DNA from: Candidatus Kuenenia stuttgartensis
GTDB lineage: Bacteria; Planctomycetota; UBA1135; UBA2386
DNA: 16,528 bases
Assembly: GCA_945861365.1 (NCBI GenBank)
Contig: CAMAUH010000029.1
Span: forward strand, 1-16,528
Direction of reading: 5' to 3'
Below are positions 7,219-14,138 of this stretch, one piece after another. Positions within the stretch are counted from its first letter, which is position 1. Each line of letters starts with the position of its first letter. The notes beneath the pieces were generated by a model, which saw nothing but the letters and a program-made list of their open reading frames with translations, ran no database searches and had not been told where the DNA came from. Made by a program: the position numbers and the translations under genes.

Positions 7219-7307
7219 CGGGTCGACAGTAGCCCGCGACCACGACGACTGGCCACGGCAGCCACGCGTTGGACCGGCCGGCCCCTCGCCGCTAGCCTCC
7301 AGCGGCC

Positions 7308-8432
7308 TTGACCGGACTCACCGAGCAGCAGCGGGCCTTCTTGCAGCAATACGGCTACGACGCCGAGCTGCAGCAGCGATGGCGCGACGACGTCGCCGCC
7401 GGTCGCTTGTCGAAGGCCACCAACGCCGTCACCGGCGACCTGCTGGCACCGCCCGCCGGCACGCTGCACAAGCTGCCCGGCACCACCACCAAGGCCGCGA
7501 AGGAACTCGAACGCCTCGGCCGCGACGCGATCGGCAAGGGCGAACTCGGCGTCGTCGTGCTGAACGGCGGCATGGCGACGCGCTTCGGTGGCGTCGTCAA
7601 GGGCGTCGTGCCGGTGCTCGGCAAGGAGCGTTCGTTCCTGGCGCTGTGCGTCGAGGACTGCGCGCGCATGCAGCGAGCGACCGGCGGCTCGGTGCCGCTG
7701 TACCTGATGAACAGCTTCGCCACCGACACCGCGACCAAGCAGCACTTCGCGGTGCACGACAACTTCGGGCAGGCCGAGGCCGACCTCGAGCACTTCACGC
7801 AGTTCGTGCAGCTGCGCATGACGCAGCGCGGCGAGCTGTTCCACCTGCAAGATGGCGGCATCTCGCCGTACGGCCCCGGCCACGGCGACTTCGCGCCGGC
7901 CTTCCGCCGCTGCGGTGCCCTGCAGCGCTTCCTGGCGCGCGGCGGCAAGTACCTGCTCGTGCGCAACGTCGACAACCTCGGCGCACGCATCGATCCGGTG
8001 ATCCTCGGCCACCACATCCAGAGCAAATGCCAGGCGACCGTGGAACTGGCGCCGAAGTGGCCCGAGGACGTCGGCGGCTCGCCGTTCCGCTATCTCGGGA
8101 GGACGCAGCTGATCGAGCAGATCCGCTACCCGTCCGACTTCGACCCGAGCGTCGTCGACGTGTTCAACACCAACACGTTCCTGTTCAGCGCCGCCGCCAT
8201 CGACCGCGACTTCGACCTCGGCTGGTACTTCGTCGAGAAGACCGTCGAGACCAAGAAGGTCGTGCAGATCGAGCACCTGATCGGCGAGCTGACCGCGCAC
8301 GTCGACACCAACTTCCTGCAGGTCCGCCGCAGCGGCCGCAACACGCGCTTCCTGCCGATGAAGACGCCCGAGGACCTCAACGCGGCGCGCGAAGAGATCG
8401 CCGAGATGTACGACGCGCCGGCCGACGGCTGA
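7308..8432 (+). CDS. UTP--glucose-1-phosphate uridylyltransferase-type pyrophosphorylase (UDPGP family)
   Basis: Predicted to couple UTP and a sugar 1-phosphate (probably glucose 1-phosphate) to give a UDP-sugar for glycan synthesis. The 374-residue protein belongs to the eukaryotic-type UDPGP family, not the bacterial GalU family. It shows the nucleotide loop LNGGMATRFGGVVKG (85-99), LYLMNSFATDTATKQH (131-146), LVRNVDNLGA (217-226), FNTNTFLF (286-293) and QIEHLIGEL (320-328). The usual loop reads G-x-G-T-x-x-G, so M-A-T here is a variant. The start is TTG 7308 (TGLTEQQRAFL), because no ATG or GTG lies nearby and homologues begin at about this point. It is 89 bp from the divergent lipoprotein gene and shows no Shine-Dalgarno sequence. 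Confidence 0.85.
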   Translation: MTGLTEQQRAFLQQYGYDAELQQRWRDDVAAGRLSKATNAVTGDLLAPPAGTLHKLPGTTTKAAKELERLGRDAIGKGELGVVVLNGGMATRFGGVVKGVVPVLGKERSFLALCVEDCARMQRATGGSVPLYLMNSFATDTATKQHFAVHDNFGQAEADLEHFTQFVQLRMTQRGELFHLQDGGISPYGPGHGDFAPAFRRCGALQRFLARGGKYLLVRNVDNLGARIDPVILGHHIQSKCQATVELAPKWPEDVGGSPFRYLGRTQLIEQIRYPSDFDPSVVDVFNTNTFLFSAAAIDRDFDLGWYFVEKTVETKKVVQIEHLIGELTAHVDTNFLQVRRSGRNTRFLPMKTPEDLNAAREEIAEMYDAPADG

Positions 8433-8497
8433 CGGCAGGCGGCTGACGGGCACGCCACCTCAGCCCGGATGCCGTTGCTGCCGATAGCACGGGCCGG

Positions 8498-10105
8498 ATG
8501 GCGATCGGATCGAAGTCGACGGTGATGCGCACGCAGTACGCGGCGTGGCCCTACCCGAAGGTGCCGCTGCTGGCGGCGGTGCCGAGCACGCACCCGTACG
8601 AGCTGCACGCCGACTGGCTGTGGGATCGCTGCGGCAGCGGCCCCGCACCGCAGCGCCCGCGCATCTGGCTGGCCGGCTGCGGCACGTTCCAGCCGTACGT
8701 GTTCGGCGTCGCCAACCCGCACGCCGAGATCACCGCTACCGACCTCAGCGAACCCAGCCTCGCGCGCGCGAAGACCCGCTGCGTGCTGCACCGCCAGCGC
8801 CACGTGCGCTTCGCGCCGGTCGACCTCGACGACCCGTCGACGTGGCCCGCCGGCCAGTTCGACGTCATCGAGTGCTACGGCGTGCTGATGAACGTCGCCG
8901 ACCCGCTGGCCACGCTGCGCGGCCTCGCCGCCAAGCTGACCGAACGCGGCGTGCTGCGGCTGATGGTCTACCCACACTGGTCGCGGCAGCGCGTGTTCCA
9001 GCTGCAGCGCCTGGCGAAGCTGCTCGGCCTGCATGCCGGCGAACGCGCGCACCCGGCGGCGCTGCGGACCTTCGTACGACGGCTGCCGCTGGCGCACCCG
9101 CTGCGCTACGCGTTCACCAGCTACGCCGACAGCAAGAACGACGCCGGCATCGTCGACGGCTTCCTGCACGCCGGCGACCGCGGCTTCACCGGCTTCCAGC
9201 TCGGTGCGCTGGCGCGCGACGCGGGGCTCGTGCCGGGCCACTGGTTCCACCGGCCGTGGGGCCAGCCCGACGCGATGGCGGAACGGCTGCAGCTGAACGA
9301 TCGCTCGCAGAGCTTCGTGCTCGACTACCTCGACCTGTGGCAGGAGCTGCGCTCCAACTTCGTCGTGTGCTTGCGCCGCGCTGATGCGCCCGCGCGCCAG
9401 GTGCAGCCACCGCGACCGCACCCGTCGTTCACCGGCAGCGAACACGCGCTGCGGCATCGGCTGCGGCTGCTGCGGCTGCAGTGGCTCGGCGGCAAGCTGC
9501 CGTCGCGCACGACCGACGACACCGTCGCCGTCGCCGCCGCCGACCTGCGCGCGTTGGCGCGTGGCGATGCACCCGAACACCTCGCCGACTGCGGGCTGCT
9601 GCTCGGTGGCATCGATCGCGCCCCGCGGCTGCCGGCACACACCGACTTCGCCGCCGAGTCCGCGTTCCTCGACCACACCACGACGCTGCGCTGCGGCCGC
9701 CGCGCGCCGAATCCGCTGTATGCGCACCTGTTCGCCGCGTTCGAACGCGCGCAGCGGCATCCGGAACTGGGCCTGCCCGATCTCGACGCGCAGATGGGCC
9801 GCTGGCTGCCGTGGGCCGATCCGCTGGAGGAACGGCCGATCACGTACGGGCTGACGCCGTACGCGACCTACCAGCGCTTCCGCGTCAACGTCGACGAGCA
9901 CTTCGCACGCACCGACCTCGGGGAAGCGCGCGACTACGCGGCGGTGCGGCTGCGCAACGATGCGCAGTGCCTGCAGCGCGTGCGTTCCTTGTTGGCGGAC
10001 GCGAGCGAACTGCCGGTGCGGGCGCACGACGACGCGGCGTTGCGCGAGCTGTTCGTGCTGCTGTGCACGCACGAGCAGTTGTTCGTCACGCTCGAGCCGG
10101 CCTGA
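8498..10105 (+). CDS. class I SAM-dependent methyltransferase with an uncharacterised C-terminal region
   Basis: A 535-residue protein. The N-terminal part (about 1-300) is a methyltransferase with a short entry motif YAAWPYPKVPLL and WLW. It continues with the SAM loop IWLAGCGTFQPYV (56-68), D82 in ATDLSEPSLARAK, FDVIECYGVLMNVADPLATL (121-140) and LRLMVYPHW. The block with LPLAHPL, DAGIVDGFLHAGDRGFTGFQL and HWFHRP matches the helical extension common in this family. The last 200 or so residues, including HRLRLLRLQWLGGKLPS and PLYAHLFAAFERAQRHPEL, show no motif I recognise. They are rich in Arg, Leu and Ala, predicted helical and soluble. Substrate unknown. ATG 8498 is chosen; ATG 8525 (MRTQYAAWPYP) is as likely. 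Confidence 0.8.
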   Translation: MAIGSKSTVMRTQYAAWPYPKVPLLAAVPSTHPYELHADWLWDRCGSGPAPQRPRIWLAGCGTFQPYVFGVANPHAEITATDLSEPSLARAKTRCVLHRQRHVRFAPVDLDDPSTWPAGQFDVIECYGVLMNVADPLATLRGLAAKLTERGVLRLMVYPHWSRQRVFQLQRLAKLLGLHAGERAHPAALRTFVRRLPLAHPLRYAFTSYADSKNDAGIVDGFLHAGDRGFTGFQLGALARDAGLVPGHWFHRPWGQPDAMAERLQLNDRSQSFVLDYLDLWQELRSNFVVCLRRADAPARQVQPPRPHPSFTGSEHALRHRLRLLRLQWLGGKLPSRTTDDTVAVAAADLRALARGDAPEHLADCGLLLGGIDRAPRLPAHTDFAAESAFLDHTTTLRCGRRAPNPLYAHLFAAFERAQRHPELGLPDLDAQMGRWLPWADPLEERPITYGLTPYATYQRFRVNVDEHFARTDLGEARDYAAVRLRNDAQCLQRVRSLLADASELPVRAHDDAALRELFVLLCTHEQLFVTLEPA

Positions 10106-10139
10106 GCGGCGCGCGGGGCGCGGAATCTGCGGAAATCGC

Positions 10140-10172
10140 GTCCAAAGTGCAGGGGTTGCGTCCCTTTTGGAC
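10140..10172 (+). promoter_or_regulatory. bulged hairpin abutting the Rpn gene's ribosome binding site
   Basis: GTCCAAA (10140-10146) pairs perfectly with TTTGGAC (10166-10172). Inside it, AGGG (10151-10154) pairs with CCCT (10162-10165) around the loop GTTGCGT, leaving a 4-nt GTGC bulge on the 5' side. The stem ends one base before the Shine-Dalgarno sequence. It could insulate the nuclease gene from read-through, tune its translation, or be part of a mobile-unit end. Pairing is seen directly; function is inferred. Confidence 0.5.
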
Positions 10173-10180
10173 AGGAGGAG
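10173..10180 (+). promoter_or_regulatory. strong Shine-Dalgarno sequence of the Rpn gene
   Basis: AGGAGGAG lies five bases before ATG 10186. It is the only near-consensus ribosome binding site in front of any gene in this window, and it fixes the start of the nuclease gene within a much longer open frame. Confidence 0.85.
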
Positions 10181-10185
10181 CCCGC

Positions 10186-11208
10186 ATGCAAACGCCGCAT
10201 GACACCCTGTTCTGGTCCGTACTTCGCCATCCGGCACACGCACTCGCCTGGGTGCGTTCGATGTTGCCGAAGCACATCGTGCGGCACATCGACTGGACCA
10301 CGCTCGCGCCAGCGAACGGCCGCGTCGCCGGCCTGCGGCTGCGCAACCACCAGGCCGATCTCGTGTTCTGCGCCACCCTGCTCGGCAGCGCACACGTCGT
10401 GCTGTTCGTCATCGAACACAAGAGCAGCCCCGATGGCGGCCTGCACTGGCAGGTGCTGCGCTACTCGGTGCATCTCGCCCACCGGTCCACGCGCCATGGT
10501 GACATGGGGCCGGCCTTGGTCGTGCCGCTGGTGCTCGCGCACGGCGGCATGGATGGCAGCCAAGCGTGGCGGCGCGACCTCGCTCCGGAGGTGGCAGCAG
10601 ACTTCGCACCCTTGCAACCGCACATCGGCATGGTCGTCGACGACCTGGCGGCGGGCAGCGAGAGCGAACTGCTCGAGCGCCCGTTGCCGCCGATCCTGAT
10701 CCTGACGTTCCTGTTCCTGCAGCACACGCGCGGACGCCCGGTCGCCGAACTGCTCACCTGCCTCGATCGTTGGGGCGATGTATTGCGCGCCGTCGAGCAG
10801 GACGCCGGCGCGATGGCGCCGCACGAGGCCCTCGATGAGCTCGGCTGGTATCTTGTCGACACTACCGACCTGACCGAAACCGAAGTGCGCATGGCATTCG
10901 ACAAGCATCTGCAGCAACCGGAGCAAACCCGCATGACCACAGGCCAACGCATTCGTCTCGAGAGTCGTCGTTTGGGGCGCGAGGAAGGGAAGCTGGAGGG
11001 AAAGCTGGAAGGGAAGCTGGAAGGGAAGCTGGAGGGCCTCACCGAAGCGCGCCAGCAGACGCTGCTCCGCCAGCTGCAGCGCCGCTTCGGCGCGCTGCCA
11101 CCCGATGCGGCGGCACGCGTGCTGGCCGCCGGTCCCGCCGACCTGGATCGCTGGCTCGATCGCATTCTCGAAGCGACGACCGTCGACGACGTGTTCGCCA
11201 TCGACTGA
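10186..11208 (+). CDS. Rpn family recombination-promoting nuclease / putative transposase (PF04754-type)
   Basis: A 340-residue member of the Rpn (YhgA-like, Transposase_31) family of PD-(D/E)XK endonucleases, some of which cut DNA and raise RecA-independent recombination in E. coli. The domain opens PHDTLFWSVLRHP, continues with AWVRSMLP, and carries D58 in HQADLVF and E77-x-K79 in VIEHKSSPDGGLHWQVLRY, so the catalytic residues appear intact. A charged linker with four GKLE repeats (268-283) follows. The C-terminal helical module (LLRQLQRRFGALPP ... LDRWLDRILEATTVDDVF) resembles DUF4351, often found at the end of such proteins. Start fixed by the strong ribosome binding site. It runs convergently into the pseudouridine synthase gene with about 11 bp between stops. 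No terminal inverted repeats or target duplication are evident. Confidence 0.85.
   Translation: MQTPHDTLFWSVLRHPAHALAWVRSMLPKHIVRHIDWTTLAPANGRVAGLRLRNHQADLVFCATLLGSAHVVLFVIEHKSSPDGGLHWQVLRYSVHLAHRSTRHGDMGPALVVPLVLAHGGMDGSQAWRRDLAPEVAADFAPLQPHIGMVVDDLAAGSESELLERPLPPILILTFLFLQHTRGRPVAELLTCLDRWGDVLRAVEQDAGAMAPHEALDELGWYLVDTTDLTETEVRMAFDKHLQQPEQTRMTTGQRIRLESRRLGREEGKLEGKLEGKLEGKLEGLTEARQQTLLRQLQRRFGALPPDAAARVLAAGPADLDRWLDRILEATTVDDVFAID
10987..11034 (+). repeat. four tandem 12-bp repeats encoding GKLE
   Basis: Units at 10987, 10999, 11011 and 11023 read GG(G/A)AAGCTGGA(G/A), differing only at two wobble positions. Each adds Gly-Lys-Leu-Glu to the linker between nuclease and C-terminal modules. 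Because the unit is a multiple of three, copy-number change by slippage would alter linker length without breaking the frame. Confidence 0.9.
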
Positions 11209-11219
11209 CCGAGCACACC

Positions 11220-12089
11220 TCAGCGCAGCACGCCGTCGAACTCCGCGCGCATGACCGCCGGCACCGGCGCTTCCAACACCACGGTCTCACCGGTGCGCGG
11301 ATGCGGGAACTCCAACCGCTGCGCGTGCAGGCACAGCCGCCGCGCGCGCGTGCCGTAGCGGTCGTCGCCGACCACCGGGTGGCCGAGCCACGCGAAGTGC
11401 GCGCGGATCTGGTGCTTCCGGCCGGTGTCGAGTTCGACCTCGAGCCAACAGCGCTGGCGACCGCGCGCGATCATCGTCCAGCGCGTGCGCGCCTCCTTCG
11501 CCTCGGCATGTTCGCCGACGCGCACGCGCAGGTTGCGGTCCTCCCACAGCGGTTGCTCGACCGTGCCGGCGTTGCCTTCGGGCTGGCCGTCGACGACTGC
11601 GGCGTAGACCTTGCGCGAGTGCCCCCACGCGCCCTGCACCGCGTCGCGGGCGGCCTTGGTGCGCGCGAACAGCAGCACGCCCGACGTCTCGCGATCGAGG
11701 CGATGGCACGGCCACAGATCCGCCTTGCCCGGCGGCAGCAGCGAACGCGCCAGCGACAGCGCGGTGCGTTCGGTCTCGTCGTCGGTCGACACCGACAACA
11801 GACCGTCCGGCTTGTCGACAGCCATCAGGTCGTCGTCGAGAAACAGCACCGGCAGCGAGGCTGTGCCACGCGCGCGCGTCGGCGCGACCGAGGCGCCGGA
11901 ACGATCCTTCACGACGACCTTGGCGCCGGCCATCACCGGGTGGTCGGTGCGTGCGACGACGACGCCGTCGACCTCGATGCAACCGGCGCGCACCCGCTCG
12001 CGCAGCGTGTTCTTGCCCCACCCGGGCAACTGGGAGGACAACACCGTGAACAGCGGACCTTGCGCCGCTGCCGTGAACTGCTCGCTCAT
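11220..12089 (-). CDS. RluA-family RNA pseudouridine synthase
   Basis: Isomerises uridine to pseudouridine in rRNA or tRNA. The 289-residue protein has an N-terminal S4-like RNA-binding region (TLRERVRAGCIEVDGVVV, 28-45). The RluA catalytic domain follows: LDDDLMAVDKPDGLLSV (84-100), CHRLDRETSGVLLFA (128-142) with catalytic D132, KVYAAVVDG (160-168), LDTGRKHQIRAHFAWLGHPVVGDDRYG (220-246) and LCLHAQRLEFPHP. All motifs are in order and the length is typical of the RluA/RluC/RluD group; the target site cannot be named. The start ATG 12089 overlaps the TGA of the upstream esterase gene (ATGA), so translation is coupled, and the gene is last in a three-gene minus-strand run. Confidence 0.9.
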   Translation of the reverse strand: MSEQFTAAAQGPLFTVLSSQLPGWGKNTLRERVRAGCIEVDGVVVARTDHPVMAGAKVVVKDRSGASVAPTRARGTASLPVLFLDDDLMAVDKPDGLLSVSTDDETERTALSLARSLLPPGKADLWPCHRLDRETSGVLLFARTKAARDAVQGAWGHSRKVYAAVVDGQPEGNAGTVEQPLWEDRNLRVRVGEHAEAKEARTRWTMIARGRQRCWLEVELDTGRKHQIRAHFAWLGHPVVGDDRYGTRARRLCLHAQRLEFPHPRTGETVVLEAPVPAVMRAEFDGVLR

Positions 12090-13387
12090 GGCACCAGCAT
12101 GCGCGCGACGGGTAGCCGAGTGCGATCGAAACGTTCGACGAAATCGCGCAACAGCACCGCCGCGTCCGGCACCACCCGCCCCTTCGTCAGCTTGCTCTGC
12201 CAGCGCACCTCGACCGCGCCGTCCTTGCCGAGCTGGTCCTTGGCCAGCCACAGCACGAACGCCTGCACGTGCTTGCCCTCGGCGGTGAACTGGCCATGCC
12301 CACGGTCGGTGACGACCAGACGCGCGGTCATGTCGCCGAGCTTGTCGAGCGCGTGCGCCCGCTGGCCGGCCTCGTCGAGCGCGTTCCACGCGGCCGGATT
12401 GACTACCAGCGGCCCGTCGACCACGACCTGCGCGGCGACCTTGCTGATCTCGAGCCACGCCGCCCGCGCTTCGCCGGGTTCGGCCGCGACCCGCACGACG
12501 CGGCCAGGCTTGGCCGCGCGCCGCTTGGCGAAGAACGCGACCCAATCGACCGCCGTCAGGTCGGCGTCGTGGGCGCGATCCTTGAACTCGACCAGCTGCG
12601 CGTCCTTGTGGCCGAACCGCTGCAGGCGCGCGAACGCGAGGCGCAGGTTCATCAGCAGCTTCGCATCGTCACGGCTGCCTTGCAGATCGCGGATCGGCAG
12701 GCCGACGACGTTCTCGACGAAGCGCAGGTTGTTCTTCACGCCCATCTCGGCGCGCGGCCCACCGACCACCGGCAGCACGCCGGCCCACAGGTCGGGATAC
12801 CGCAGCGCGAGATCCCAGGCCTGGTGGCCTCCCTGCGACCAACCGCCGACGAAGATCGCGTTCTCGTCGATGTTGGCGTGGCGCCGCGCCCAGCGCAGCG
12901 CGGCCAGTGCGTTGGCGCGTTCGCGCGGCGCGAAGTGGTAGCCGGGCTGCGTGTCGAACGCGGTCGGCGCCAGCACCAGCATGCCGAGCTGCTCGGCGAG
13001 CTGTTCCCATTGCAGGTACTCACGCGCGCCGGTGCCGCCGGCCCCGTGGCCCCACAGCAACAGCGGGGCGGGCTTGCTCGGGTCGTACGACTTCGGCACG
13101 AACAGGAACAACTCGGTGCGTTCGATCTGGTCGAGCACCTGCAGTTCGATGGTCTGCCGCGAGGGTCCTGGCTCGAGTGGCGCAAACGTGCCGAACGACG
13201 CGCAGGCGGCGGTCCACTGCGCGACGTCGCGCGACTTCGTCAGCAGTTCGTCGACGGCTTTGTGACGCTGCTCGCGCGTCGGCAGGTCGACTGTGCGGGC
13301 GAGCTCCGCGCGCAGGTCGGTAGTCGCCGTCGGTGGCGGCGACTGCGGTGCGAGGGCCAGCAGCAGCGTGAGCGCGAGAGTCACCAT
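12086..13387 (-). CDS. secreted alpha/beta-hydrolase (esterase/phospholipase-like)
   Basis: A 433-residue predicted exported hydrolase. An N-terminal signal peptide (TLALTLLLALAPQ, cleavage probably near residue 14-22) is followed by a helical pro-region. The alpha/beta-hydrolase core has LLLWGHGAGGTGA (109-121, oxyanion hole), ALRWARRHANID (163-174) and the nucleophile elbow GGWSQGG with S184. The acid may be D240 or D241 in GSRDD and the base H273 in DRAHDADL. This layout resembles secreted feruloyl-esterase or PHB-depolymerase-like enzymes. The C-terminal 130 residues are an additional domain I do not recognise. The substrate is unknown. Only 4 bp separate it from the lipoprotein gene upstream and it overlaps the RluA gene downstream, so the three are probably cotranscribed. 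Confidence 0.8.
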   Translation of the reverse strand: MVTLALTLLLALAPQSPPPTATTDLRAELARTVDLPTREQRHKAVDELLTKSRDVAQWTAACASFGTFAPLEPGPSRQTIELQVLDQIERTELFLFVPKSYDPSKPAPLLLWGHGAGGTGAREYLQWEQLAEQLGMLVLAPTAFDTQPGYHFAPRERANALAALRWARRHANIDENAIFVGGWSQGGHQAWDLALRYPDLWAGVLPVVGGPRAEMGVKNNLRFVENVVGLPIRDLQGSRDDAKLLMNLRLAFARLQRFGHKDAQLVEFKDRAHDADLTAVDWVAFFAKRRAAKPGRVVRVAAEPGEARAAWLEISKVAAQVVVDGPLVVNPAAWNALDEAGQRAHALDKLGDMTARLVVTDRGHGQFTAEGKHVQAFVLWLAKDQLGKDGAVEVRWQSKLTKGRVVPDAAVLLRDFVERFDRTRLPVARMLVP

Positions 13388-13391
13388 GAAC

Positions 13392-13838
13392 CTATGGAGC
13401 AGGGTTCTCGACCGAAGGGTAGGCCGCGAGCAGCTCGTCCATCATCGGCGTCAACTTCGTCGAGACAGACTGCCATTTCATCAACGACAGACCGCCCTTG
13501 CCGATCAGGTGGTAGTTGGCGCTGCCGAGCACGTCCGCGCCTCGATGCACGACCACATCCGCGTCGGTCAGGTAGGTACCGAGATCCCACGAGCGAATCG
13601 CCGTGTACGTCACGTGCGGCAAGTCGCCATCCGCGGGTCGTTCTGCAACGACGCGCGCGGCGATGCCATGCCGAGCGAACGCGGCGCACAAGAACGCCAC
13701 GAAGTCCGGCACGATCACCTTGGGGTTCTCGACCACCAGGACTGTGTCGATCCCAGCGGGAATCGGAAACACACGCGTCGAAGTGCAAGCGGCCGTCAGC
13801 GACGCGATTGCACCGAGCATGAACGGCAAAAGACGCAT
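13392..13838 (-). CDS. small lipoprotein resembling the Sbal_3080 family
   Basis: A 148-residue protein with a signal peptide ending in SLTAAC (predicted lipidated C18), so it is probably anchored in a membrane facing the periplasm or surface. The mature part includes IDTVLVVENPKVIVPDF, a helix AFLCAAFARHGI, VTYTAIRSWDLGTYLTDADVVVH and SANYHLIGKGGLSLMKWQS. That order, with the VENP start, W-D-L-x-x-Y-x-x-x-A-D motif and a glycine-rich turn, is what I recall for Sbal_3080-type lipoproteins, whose function is unknown. Assignment is by memory of the pattern and is moderate. ATG 13838 is chosen over an upstream in-frame start because it gives a normal signal peptide. It is first in the minus-strand run with the esterase and RluA genes. 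Confidence 0.7.
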   Translation of the reverse strand: MRLLPFMLGAIASLTAACTSTRVFPIPAGIDTVLVVENPKVIVPDFVAFLCAAFARHGIAARVVAERPADGDLPHVTYTAIRSWDLGTYLTDADVVVHRGADVLGSANYHLIGKGGLSLMKWQSVSTKLTPMMDELLAAYPSVENPAP

Positions 13839-14138
13839 CGCCGCATTAGAGCACGCGGAGGTACTCCGCGTTGGCACTGTGCCGTTCCTGGCCCGACATC
13901 TCGGAGCGCCACACTTCCGAGGCGCTCAGTACGCGGGCACGGTGGCGATGCGCGGCGGCGCCGGCGGGTGATGGCGCGGCGGTCGGCGAACGCGCGCGGA
14001 CGTTCGATCACGACGCTGGCGAGCAGTGCCACCGGGCCGAGCAGTGCGGTAGCGAGTGCCCAACCGCGTACGACGCCGCGCGGGGGGCCGAGGCCAGCAT
14101 GACGCCGCCGCGCCGAAAAACCGCGGCCGGTGCCGTCG
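13839..14138. other. 300-bp gap with a possible remnant membrane segment on the minus strand
   Basis: Between the protease stop and the lipoprotein start no complete gene is visible. On the minus strand, roughly 14062 to 14000, one frame reads WALATALLGPVALLASVVIE followed by a basic stretch, which looks like a transmembrane helix with a positive flank. No plausible start codon or full-length frame goes with it. It may be a gene fragment or chance. The gap should also contain the promoter of the lipoprotein operon. Confidence 0.3.
13853..13871. promoter_or_regulatory. inverted repeat upstream of the lipoprotein operon
   Basis: ACGCGGAG (13853-13860) and CTCCGCGT (13864-13871) are exact complements around GTA, ending 14 bases before the lipoprotein ATG. 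The position fits an operator or a 5' leader hairpin controlling the three-gene run. No T-run follows on either strand, so an intrinsic terminator is less likely. Confidence 0.4.

Noticed and set aside
8426..8449. Direct repeat CGGCTGACGG (8426-8435 and 8440-8449) at the pyrophosphorylase stop
   Set aside because: A short repeat of low complexity in GC-rich DNA at a gene end; no sign of an attachment site or functional element.
10987..11034. Tandem repeats considered as a CRISPR or intergenic repeat array
   Set aside because: The units are 12 bp with no spacers and lie in frame inside the nuclease gene, encoding GKLE.
10106..11219. A complete insertion sequence around the Rpn gene
   Set aside because: No terminal inverted repeats or flanking direct duplications were found by eye. 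The family name includes transposase, but these proteins are nucleases and the gene seems not to be bounded as an element.
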